Origin: CAZFPN01 sp044370655
GTDB taxonomy: Bacteria; Pseudomonadota; Alphaproteobacteria; Rickettsiales; Deianiraeaceae
Direction: 5' to 3'
Assembly: GCA_044370655.1 (NCBI GenBank)
Contig: JBILVD010000032.1
Span: 1 to 13,071 of the forward strand
Length of the DNA: 13,071 nt
Both the position numbers and the translations under genes were made by a program. This document shows positions 6,395 through 12,797 of this stretch, one piece after another. The notes under the pieces are model-generated. The model was not told where the DNA came from, did not search any database, and worked only from the letters and a program-made list of their open reading frames with translations. How positions within the stretch are numbered: position 1 is the stretch's first letter; each line of letters starts with the position of its first letter.

Positions 6395-7405
6395 ATGAAA
6401 CTAGATGATAAAATATGCGGTGTTGACTTTGGAATGATGAAACCTCAAGATAGCGATCAAGATAGCGATATTGATTTTATAATTAACAATATAAACAGTA
6501 TTAAAGGTAAATGCGGTGTTAACTTTGGAATGACGAAACCTCAAGATAGCGATATTGATTTTATAATTAACAATACAAAAAGTATTAAAGATAAAATTTG
6601 TATTAAAGATAAAATTTTTTTTATAGGCCCAAAACTTTCTGCTGAAAGTCTTGAAAAAATTAAAAAAGCAGAAATCGATTATTATGTAATTCCTTGTACA
6701 CATCGAAATCAATTAAATTTTAATATGCCTCTTTTGGGTTTTTATGATTTTAAAAACAAAATTAAGGAAGGTTCACTTTTAAAATACATTGATGAAAGTT
6801 CTCCTGATGCAAAGCCTGTGACTTATCTTGAAAATAATGAGGAAAGATTTGCAAGCATTACAAGTCTTGAAACTGAGACAAAGACACCATCTGAAATTAA
6901 AGCACCTTTGGAGGGTGAAAAATATAAAGAAATCGGTGTTAAAAAGTTTAAGAAAATCACAGACTTACCACAATATGTAAACGGCATTGAGACTTCTGTT
7001 AAAAATACTTCTTCCCCTAATAATAATTCTAAAAAAACTGTTCTTCCTACATCCAACCTCAACAATCTTAAAGGCTTTAAAGAGATTGATAAAAATTCTA
7101 CAACAAACAAAGATGTAGCTCTTTTAAAGTCAACATTAGACATCGGTTCAAACAAAATTGGAAGTAAAGGTAGCACAAAATTCTATGAAAATGGGGACAA
7201 AGTGGCTATACTGCTTTCTAAGAATGATTTTTGTGAAGCAATTTTGAAATTGCAAGCGCTTGAAAATCAAGGAAAGATAAAGCTTAATTTAACTGAAATT
7301 CAAAGAGAAAGATTTGATAAATGGAAGAACGAAAATCCTCATAAAGCTAGTGCAGTTTCCAGTCAGCTTAGTGAATTGCAAGAAAGTAAGATTACTAAAT
7401 TGTAA
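6395..7405 (+). CDS. Unrecognised repeat-bearing soluble protein
   Basis: This predicted 336-residue protein has no signal peptide, no membrane segment and no domain I recognise. Its N-terminal 75 residues are built from nested in-frame duplications. An approximately 28-residue unit starting CGV[DN]FGM occurs twice (residues 8-39 and 40-67), the first copy carrying an extra QDSD. A short IKDKI repeat follows (65-74). Residues 75-120 look globular (FFIGPKLSAESLEKIKKAEI, then IDYYVIPCTHRNQ). The middle (about 135-260) is Lys/Ser/Thr/Asn-rich and probably disordered. The last 75 residues (FYENGDKVAILLSKNDF onwards) look helical and folded. The gene is monocistronic, with its own promoter, between a divergent operon and the tRNA-Ser gene. 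Such architecture is seen in secreted effectors and in lineage-specific proteins of intracellular bacteria, but nothing in the sequence proves secretion. Confidence 0.8.
   Translation: MKLDDKICGVDFGMMKPQDSDQDSDIDFIINNINSIKGKCGVNFGMTKPQDSDIDFIINNTKSIKDKICIKDKIFFIGPKLSAESLEKIKKAEIDYYVIPCTHRNQLNFNMPLLGFYDFKNKIKEGSLLKYIDESSPDAKPVTYLENNEERFASITSLETETKTPSEIKAPLEGEKYKEIGVKKFKKITDLPQYVNGIETSVKNTSSPNNNSKKTVLPTSNLNNLKGFKEIDKNSTTNKDVALLKSTLDIGSNKIGSKGSTKFYENGDKVAILLSKNDFCEAILKLQALENQGKIKLNLTEIQRERFDKWKNENPHKASAVSSQLSELQESKITKL
6415..6594 (+). repeat. Tandem duplication of an 84-bp unit (96 bp in the first copy)
   Basis: Copy A (6415-6510) and copy B (6511-6594) are directly adjacent and in frame. Apart from a 12-bp internal duplication present only in copy A, they differ at five bases. 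All five change the amino acid: Asp/Asn, Met/Thr, Ile/Thr, Asn/Lys and Gly/Asp. The near identity implies a recent duplication. Confidence 0.95.
6445..6468 (+). repeat. 12-bp tandem duplication nested in copy A
   Basis: The unit tcaagatagcga occurs twice without mismatch at 6445-6456 and 6457-6468, duplicating the peptide QDSD. Copy B of the larger repeat has only one unit. Either the expansion came after the larger duplication or copy B lost a unit. Confidence 0.9.
6581..6616 (+). repeat. 18-bp tandem duplication after copy B
   Basis: Two 18-bp units (6581-6598 and 6599-6616) share gtattaaagataaaatt and differ only in their first base. They are in frame and duplicate an IKDKI-type peptide. 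Confidence 0.85.
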
Positions 7406-7428
7406 GAAAAATTTATTTAAGTTTTTGC

Positions 7429-7456
7429 TTGACAAATAAAAAAATATCATTTTAAC
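7429..7456 (+). promoter_or_regulatory. Promoter of the tRNA-Ser / rluC unit
   Basis: A perfect TTGACA (7429-7434) in the context CTTGACAAATAA is followed by TTTAAC (7451-7456, 16-nt spacer) as the best -10. Transcription would start a few bases before the tRNA 5' end at 7470. The -35 context is identical to that of the tuf promoter. Confidence 0.6.
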
Positions 7457-7469
7457 TACTTACTACATT

Positions 7470-7563
7470 GGAGAGATGGCTGAGTGGTCGAAAGCACCTT
7501 CCTGCTAAGAAGGCATATGGACTAAAATCTGTATCGAGGGTTCAAATCCCTCTCTCTCCGCCA
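7470..7563 (+). tRNA. tRNA-Ser, anticodon GCT
   Basis: A complete class II tRNA can be folded by eye. The acceptor stem is GGAGAGA (7470-7476) with TCTCTCC (7553-7559), the discriminator is G7560 and CCA is encoded (7561-7563). The anticodon stem CCTTC/GAAGG (7497-7501, 7509-7513) closes the loop CTGCTAA with anticodon GCT at 7504-7506, reading AGC and AGU. The long variable arm expected of serine tRNA is present: ATATGGA pairs with TCTGTAT using two G-U pairs. The T arm is GAGGG-TTCAAAT-CCCTC. The rluC start codon lies 11 nt after the CCA. Confidence 0.97.
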
Positions 7564-7574
7564 TTATTGACACT

Positions 7575-8450
7575 ATGATAATCACGAAAGATTACTCCGG
7601 CTCTAGGCTTGATAGATGGCTGTGCGGATCTCTTAATTTACCTCATTCTTTGGCTTCTAGGTTGATAAGAAAAGGGGGCGTGAAAGTGAATGGTAAAAAA
7701 GCGGAAATCAACACTAGGCTTGAAGATGGAGATGAGGTTTTGCTTCCAAATTCAATTAAAATTACACCAAAGCAGGCAAAAAAAGGAGAGAATTTTGTTT
7801 CTAAGGATATGATTTTGAACTTTAAGGCAAGCATTATTTTTGAAAATGAGGATTTTTTTGCTATAAATAAGCCTTCTGGGCTTGCAACTCAAGGGGGGAG
7901 TAAGATAAAACTTTGCGTTGATGACTTTTTGGCTAATTTAAATGAGGAATATCGCCTTGTTCACCGCCTTGACAAAGAGACAAGTGGGGTTTTGATTGTT
8001 GCTAAAAATCGTCTTTCTGCATCTAAAATTGCTAAGGATTTTAGGGAAAAAAAAATAAAAAAGACTTATCTAGCCTTGGTTTTTGGGCTTCCTCCATTTG
8101 AAAGAGGAACGATAAACAGGGATTTAGTGAGGAATTATGAGGGAGTTGAAACTGCATATGAGGGAATGGAGAGCATCACTCATTATTCTATTTTAAAGAA
8201 AAATGAGGGAGTTGCTTTGCTTGAAATTTCAATTGAAACTGGTAGAATGCACCAAATTAGGGTTCATCTTTCCTCTATTGGTTGCAAAATTATAGGAGAT
8301 GAAAAATATGGAGATGTAACCTCGGATTTAGCAAAGAAAATTGCTCCAAAAATGCTTCTCCATGCTTATAAAATTGAATATAACCAGAAAGAGATTATTG
8401 CACAAATTCCAAATTATTTTAAAAATGCAATTAAAAATCTTGACAAATAA
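7575..8450 (+). CDS. rluC: 23S rRNA pseudouridine synthase, RluA family (RluC-like)
   Basis: This enzyme isomerises specific uridines to pseudouridine in rRNA; RluC acts on 23S positions 955, 2504 and 2580 in E. coli. The 291-residue protein has an N-terminal S4 RNA-binding domain (about 10-60, SRLDRWLCGSL to VNGKKAEINTRLEDGDEV), then the catalytic domain. That domain carries INKPSGLATQGGS (97-109) and HRLDKETSG (130-138), with Asp133 as the catalytic aspartate. Later come KIKKTYLALVFG and GRMHQIRVHLSSIG. KPSG followed by GGS favours RluC over RluD, but the exact target cannot be read from the sequence. The ATG lies 11 nt after the tRNA CCA end. If tRNA 3' processing frees the downstream RNA, the mRNA is almost leaderless. 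The last codons contain a TTGACA element that may serve cdsA. Confidence 0.9.
   Translation: MIITKDYSGSRLDRWLCGSLNLPHSLASRLIRKGGVKVNGKKAEINTRLEDGDEVLLPNSIKITPKQAKKGENFVSKDMILNFKASIIFENEDFFAINKPSGLATQGGSKIKLCVDDFLANLNEEYRLVHRLDKETSGVLIVAKNRLSASKIAKDFREKKIKKTYLALVFGLPPFERGTINRDLVRNYEGVETAYEGMESITHYSILKKNEGVALLEISIETGRMHQIRVHLSSIGCKIIGDEKYGDVTSDLAKKIAPKMLLHAYKIEYNQKEIIAQIPNYFKNAIKNLDK
8440..8450 (+). promoter_or_regulatory. Possible -35 element for cdsA embedded in the rluC stop region
   Basis: The end of rluC carries cTTGACAAATAA, with the rluC stop TAA as its last three bases; the same 11-mer core begins the tuf and tRNA-Ser promoters. No good -10 stands at 16-18 nt (best CAAGAT), so this may be only a coincidence or a weak internal promoter. 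The 39-nt gap before cdsA also contains aaatcatttt, similar to the tuf promoter spacer. Confidence 0.3.
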
Positions 8451-8489
8451 TTTTTTCCCTTTCAAGATTTAACAACAAATCATTTTATT

Positions 8490-9203
8490 ATGGGTATTTT
8501 TAGTCTATCGAAAGAGTTAAAAGAAGAGTTAAAACTGCGGGTTTTATCAGGCGTTATAATGTTTTCTTCTGCGGTTTTTCTTGTTTCAATAGGCGGATTT
8601 TTCTTTACTTCCGCTCTAATTTTTATTTCACTTTTCTGTGCTTCGGAGATATTTTTTATTTTAGGTAAGGCGGAAGTGCTTGAAGTTCAAAGGAAGAAAT
8701 TAATCTATAAAGGGGTTAGTTTTGTTGCAATTCCTACAATTTCGCTTTATACTATTAGGGAGATTTTTGCAAACGGAACTTTGGTGACTTTTTGGCTGTT
8801 TATTTTTGTTGTTTTTGTTGATACATTTGCCTATTTTACAGGCAAATTGATTGGCAAATATAAGCTTGCTCCTTCTATTAGCCCATCAAAAACTATTGAA
8901 GGTCTCGTTGGAGGGGTGCTTTTTGCTACTTTATTTTCGTTAAGTTTTTACTACCTTTTTCAATCAAAATTGAATATATTCATCTTCATTTTTATGTCTG
9001 TAATTCTGGGAATTCTCGCTCAAATTTCAGACTTGATAGAAAGCGGATTTAAAAGAAAATTTGGCGTTAAAGATTCTTCGGATATTATACCAGGTCACGG
9101 GGGTTTTTTAGATAGACTTGACGGATATTTACTAACTTCTCCCGCACTTGTGATATTTTATTTTGTTTTTAAAACTTTTTTTGGTGTTGGAATTTTTTCT
9201 TAA
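8490..9203 (+). CDS. cdsA: Phosphatidate cytidylyltransferase (CDP-diacylglycerol synthase)
   Basis: CdsA converts phosphatidic acid and CTP to CDP-diacylglycerol, the branch point for all membrane phospholipids, in the inner membrane. The 237-residue protein has several hydrophobic helices. The family's conserved C-terminal half is intact: VDTFAYFTGKLIG (110-122), SPSKTIEG (131-138), SDLIESGFKR (180-189) and the signature KDSSDIIPGHGGFLDRLDG (194-212), with the metal-binding aspartates. It is shorter than E. coli CdsA (285) because the N-terminal membrane part is reduced; short versions are usual in Rickettsiales. No Shine-Dalgarno sequence is seen before the ATG. dapA follows after 3 nt, so the two are surely co-transcribed. 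Confidence 0.95.
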   Translation: MGIFSLSKELKEELKLRVLSGVIMFSSAVFLVSIGGFFFTSALIFISLFCASEIFFILGKAEVLEVQRKKLIYKGVSFVAIPTISLYTIREIFANGTLVTFWLFIFVVFVDTFAYFTGKLIGKYKLAPSISPSKTIEGLVGGVLFATLFSLSFYYLFQSKLNIFIFIFMSVILGILAQISDLIESGFKRKFGVKDSSDIIPGHGGFLDRLDGYLLTSPALVIFYFVFKTFFGVGIFS

Positions 9204-9206
9204 TTT

Positions 9207-10082
9207 ATGAAACTACAAAAAGGCTTATATACTGCATTAATCACTCCTTTTGATAATGGAAAGGTGGATTATGCTTCTTTAGAAAAATTACTGGAATTTC
9301 AGTTGAAATTTGGGATAAGAAACTTGGTTTTATGTGGAACAACGGGAGAATCTGCCACTCTTTCAAATGACGAAAAGCTTGAAATAGCTAGATTTTCTAC
9401 CAAATTTGTTGGGAGTAGGGCTAACATAATTTTAGGCACGGGTTCCAACAACACAAGCGTGAGTGCGGAGCTTACAAAAAGGGCTTCTTCTCTTGATGTT
9501 AAAGGTTTTTTAGTTGTTTCTCCTTATTACAACAAGGCAACTCAAGAGGGTATATTTTTGCATTTTAAAGAGGTTGCAAAGAATACGGATTTACCAATAA
9601 TTCTCTATAACGTCCCTTCAAGAACTGGCGTTGATATAGCAGATGTTACAGTTGCTAGGCTTGCAAGTGAGGTGAAAAATATAATTGCATTGAAAGACGC
9701 AACGGGAAACCTAGCAAGAGTGCCTTCTTTGAGGCTTAAAACGGATGCGGATTTTCTTTTACTTTCTGGGGAGGATGCAACCGCTCTTGCTTTTAATGCG
9801 AGTGGGGGAGATGGAGTTGTTTCTGTCGTTTCAAACATTGCTCCTGCCATTAGTTTGGAGCTTCAGGAGCTTTCTTTAAAGCGAGAGAATTTTGAAAAAG
9901 CTTTTAAATTGCAAGGCATAATTTTTGAAATAGCGGAGGTTTTATTTAGGGAGATTAATCCAATTCCCGTAAAATTTGCACTATTTTTGAAGAATTTATG
10001 CAAAAATGAATATAGACTTCCACTTTGCGAACCTTCTTTGGAGGTAAAGGCGGAAATAGAACGAATATTACAACTATGCTAA
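9207..10082 (+). CDS. dapA: 4-hydroxy-tetrahydrodipicolinate synthase
   Basis: DapA condenses pyruvate with aspartate semialdehyde in the first committed step to diaminopimelate and lysine. The 291-residue length is typical. Active-site residues are present: the GTTGE loop (44-48), Tyr in PYYNK (106-110), Tyr134 and Arg139 in YNVPSRTG, and the Schiff-base Lys163 in ALKDATGN. In a host-dependent bacterium the pathway is most likely kept to make diaminopimelate for peptidoglycan cross-links. The gene lies 3 nt after cdsA. Its last 7 nt overlap the start of the BamB-like gene, consistent with translational coupling in one envelope operon. Confidence 0.96.
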   Translation: MKLQKGLYTALITPFDNGKVDYASLEKLLEFQLKFGIRNLVLCGTTGESATLSNDEKLEIARFSTKFVGSRANIILGTGSNNTSVSAELTKRASSLDVKGFLVVSPYYNKATQEGIFLHFKEVAKNTDLPIILYNVPSRTGVDIADVTVARLASEVKNIIALKDATGNLARVPSLRLKTDADFLLLSGEDATALAFNASGGDGVVSVVSNIAPAISLELQELSLKRENFEKAFKLQGIIFEIAEVLFREINPIPVKFALFLKNLCKNEYRLPLCEPSLEVKAEIERILQLC

Positions 10083-11275
10083 GATTTTTACTTGCTTTAA
10101 TTAGCTATTTTTTACTTGCCTGCTCTGGAGAAAAATATGACCTCTCGAATGCGATGAATATTTTACCTGAAAAAACTGACAATTTTATCGTATCTCCCGA
10201 ACTTGCCAGAACCTCAATTTACATAGAAGGTGAAGCATATGCTGGAACTTTAACGCCTAAAAAACTTGCGAGTTTAAGAGACATATCTTCCAATTTTGAA
10301 CTTTTTGACGGAGGAGCTTTTTATGTTTCTTCTTCAAAAAAACTGGTTAAAGCTAAATTTAGTGGTGAAAGAGAGATTGTTTCGTTTGAAGAAAGGCTAG
10401 CTAAAAAGAAGAATGTATCCGACTTTTTGCTTGCGATAAATGGAGATATGGCAATTATTGTTAGCAATAGTGGTGACGTTGTGGCTTTTGATACCTCAAT
10501 TATGCAAATTAAGTGGGACGCAAAAATTAACGATATCGTGAATATAAAACCCTTTATTTATAAGGATGAAGTCGTGATTTCAACATCTTCTGGGGGGCTT
10601 TATACTTTTGATATTTTCACTGGAGAAAAAGGTGTGGAAGTTTTAAAAGTTGAGGATCCTACTGGCGTGAATTTTAATACGATTTCAAATCTTGAAATTA
10701 TCCCTATTTATACTGGTAGAATTTTTATTTCTTATTATAGATCGGAGCTTTTATTTTTTGATATTTCAACAAAATTAAAGTTGTACAATCTCTCCTTATT
10801 GGAAAACAGTCTTGACTTCAGCAGAATTACAAGCACGCCTATTTTTTATGGAAACTTCTTGTTTGTTGGCACATCTTCTAACCTTTCTGCGGTTTCTCTT
10901 GCTACTGGGGGAAAAATTTGGGATACGAACGGTAAATTTACAAGCAATATTGCGTCTGCTGGAGGTTTTATCTTTATATTTGAGCAAAGTTCTAGAAATT
11001 TGCTTGCATTTTCCTCGCAAAATGGAAGTGTAAAATGGAAAACGGAACTTGAAATACCTAAGAAAACTAGCAAATTATGGATTTCAACTTTCTCTCCTAA
11101 TGCGATTTTAACGATTGATGAGAAGGGGTATATTACAAAACTTAATATTGTAAATGGTAGTATTTTTGAGGAAAAAAAGCGTCAGGTTGCCTTTAGTAAG
11201 CGGTTTAATTATCGCCTGATTAATGGAAAAATATACTATACTGATGGTAGTGATAATTTAATTATTTTGGAGTAG
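10076..11275 (+). CDS. BamB-like beta-propeller lipoprotein (PQQ-type repeats)
   Basis: The predicted 399-residue protein has a lipoprotein signal peptide (residues 1-15) with lipobox LLAC and Cys16. It is followed by repeated blades of the PQQ/BamB type: GDVVAFDTSIMQIKWDAKI, GGLYTFDIFTGEKG, SNLSAVSLATGGKIWDTNG, NLLAFSSQNGSVKWKTELEI and GYITKLNIVNG. In BamB such a propeller sits in the periplasm, anchored to the outer membrane, and helps BamA fold outer-membrane proteins. I chose the ATG at 10076 because it gives the lipobox at the right place. The frame continues upstream to a TTG at 10025, but that would bury the signal peptide. The gene overlaps dapA by 7 nt and abuts prfA with no spacing. 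The architecture is firm; the BamB role is inferred by length and lipobox. Confidence 0.85.
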   Translation: MLRFLLALISYFLLACSGEKYDLSNAMNILPEKTDNFIVSPELARTSIYIEGEAYAGTLTPKKLASLRDISSNFELFDGGAFYVSSSKKLVKAKFSGEREIVSFEERLAKKKNVSDFLLAINGDMAIIVSNSGDVVAFDTSIMQIKWDAKINDIVNIKPFIYKDEVVISTSSGGLYTFDIFTGEKGVEVLKVEDPTGVNFNTISNLEIIPIYTGRIFISYYRSELLFFDISTKLKLYNLSLLENSLDFSRITSTPIFYGNFLFVGTSSNLSAVSLATGGKIWDTNGKFTSNIASAGGFIFIFEQSSRNLLAFSSQNGSVKWKTELEIPKKTSKLWISTFSPNAILTIDEKGYITKLNIVNGSIFEEKKRQVAFSKRFNYRLINGKIYYTDGSDNLIILE

Positions 11276-12352
11276 ATGTCTTTTGTTGAGAAATTTGGAA
11301 TGATTTTAGAGAAACATAAACGGCTTGAGGAGTCTCTTTCTTCTGATATAAAAGATCAAGTGGAGTTTGTCAAGATTTCCAAGGAATACTCTGACTTAAA
11401 GCCAATTGTTGAGCTTATTGAAAGATACAAAAATATAGAAAAAGAGATTTTAGATTTGAAGGAACTTTCTTCTTCTGATGATAGGGAGATGGTTTCTTTT
11501 GTTTCTGCCGAGCTTTTGAATGCTGAAAAATCCTTGAAAGATGCTGAGTATAATGTTAAAGTTGCACTCTTACCAAAGGATGTAAATGATGAGAGAAATG
11601 CGATTTTAGAGGTGAGAGCTGGAACAGGCGGAGATGAGGCGGCGTTGTTTGCTGGAGTTTTGCTTAGAATGTATCAAAAATTTGCGGAAAATCGTGGTTG
11701 GAAGTGCGAGATTTTAAGTGTTTCTTATAATGATATTGGTGGCATAAAGGAGATTACTTGCGTAATTTCTGGTAAGGGAGTTTTTGCGAATTTGAAGTTT
11801 GAAAGCGGAGTTCATAGGGTGCAGAGGGTCCCCGAAACGGAAACAAGTGGACGAATTCACACAAGTGCGGCGACGGTTGCGGTTTTGCCTGAACTTGAGG
11901 AGATAGATCTCAAAATCGATGAGAAGGATTTAAAGATAGAAACTACTCGTGCAAGTGGGGCTGGAGGTCAGCATGTTAACACGACGGATAGTGCAATTAG
12001 GATAGTGCATTTGCCTACGGGAATTGTGGTTAGCCAGCAAGATGAGAGGTCTCAAGGAAGAAATCGTGAAAAAGCGATGAAGATTTTGCGTTCTCGTCTT
12101 TACGAATATGAGCGAGAAAAACGTGATAGTGCAAGGGCTAGGGAACGTAAGGAGCAGGTTGGAAGTGGTGATAGAAGTGAGAGGATTAGAACGTATAATT
12201 ATCCTCAAAATCGTGTTACTGACCATAGAATTAACTTAACTATTCATAAAGTTCATGAGATTACAGAGGAAGGAAGGCTTGAATTTTTGATAGATGAGTT
12301 GATAAAAGAAGATATAGCTTTAAAGCTTGCGACTGAGGTTGCAAAGGATTAA
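11276..12352 (+). CDS. prfA: Peptide chain release factor 1
   Basis: RF1 recognises UAA and UAG in the ribosomal A site and triggers release of the finished protein. The 358-residue length is normal. The GGQ motif needed for hydrolysis is at 230-232 (ASGAGGQHVNTTDSA). The codon-reading tripeptide is PET at 186-188 within RVQRVPETETSGRIHTS, the PxT form of RF1 rather than SPF of RF2. An N-terminal helical domain precedes RAGTGGDEAALFAG (114-127). The ATG follows the TAG of the BamB-like gene directly. The TTTGGAG just upstream is one of the few purine-rich, Shine-Dalgarno-like stretches before a start in this window. In many bacteria prfA pairs with prmC, but here the next gene is a VirB2-like pilin. 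Confidence 0.97.
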   Translation: MSFVEKFGMILEKHKRLEESLSSDIKDQVEFVKISKEYSDLKPIVELIERYKNIEKEILDLKELSSSDDREMVSFVSAELLNAEKSLKDAEYNVKVALLPKDVNDERNAILEVRAGTGGDEAALFAGVLLRMYQKFAENRGWKCEILSVSYNDIGGIKEITCVISGKGVFANLKFESGVHRVQRVPETETSGRIHTSAATVAVLPELEEIDLKIDEKDLKIETTRASGAGGQHVNTTDSAIRIVHLPTGIVVSQQDERSQGRNREKAMKILRSRLYEYEREKRDSARARERKEQVGSGDRSERIRTYNYPQNRVTDHRINLTIHKVHEITEEGRLEFLIDELIKEDIALKLATEVAKD

Positions 12353-12368
12353 TTTTTTATTTATTATT

Positions 12369-12797
12369 ATGAGGTTTTTATTATTATTGTTGACGTTTGT
12401 GTTTTTTGGAAAAATTGCTTTTGGGGCTGTTGATATCTCTCCACGAAGTGATGAGGATAACGGAATTATTGCTGTAGATTCAACGGCAACGGAGGGAGAT
12501 AAGACAAATCAACTTGCAACCTCTCTTTGTCAGTTAATTTTACTTCTAAATGGAAGGACAGGCAGAGCACTTGCCGTAATTGCGATTATTACACTTGCAT
12601 TTTTGTTTATGACTAGCAAATTAAATGTTCCTACATTTCTTACGATTGTTGTCGGCCTTGCAATGCTTTTTGGTGCGAAGTCTGTTGCACTTGTAATTCT
12701 GCCAAATTATGTGCAGGTGAAGGATAGAGACAGAAATACTGAAGTTAAGAAAACTCCAGATGAACTTGTGAGAGAGGTTTGCCCAGAATTAAAGTAA
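12369..12797 (+). CDS. TrbC/VirB2-type type IV secretion pilin
   Basis: The 142-residue protein has a signal peptide (about 1-19, cleavage near FGA). An acidic, variable-looking stretch follows (20-48). The TrbC/VirB2 core then covers about 52-112: a LCQLILLLNGRTGRALAVIA helix, a polar turn (MTSKLNVPT) and a second hydrophobic helix, TIVVGLAMLFGAKSVALVIL. A charged 30-residue tail follows, which is long for a VirB2. VirB2 forms the extracellular pilus or channel filament of a type IV secretion system. Rickettsiales carry several dispersed virB2 copies of the rvh system, which suits a lone gene here. I chose the ATG at 12369 because it starts the signal peptide; the frame extends to a TTG inside prfA. 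No other vir gene is in the window. Confidence 0.8.
   Translation: MRFLLLLLTFVFFGKIAFGAVDISPRSDEDNGIIAVDSTATEGDKTNQLATSLCQLILLLNGRTGRALAVIAIITLAFLFMTSKLNVPTFLTIVVGLAMLFGAKSVALVILPNYVQVKDRDRNTEVKKTPDELVREVCPELK

Noticed and set aside
6401..6712. 103-codon minus-strand frame opposite the repeat region at 6415-6616
   Set aside because: It is a by-product of the in-frame duplications on the plus strand, which also keep the opposite frame open; composition is Asn/Phe/Ile-rich with no promoter.
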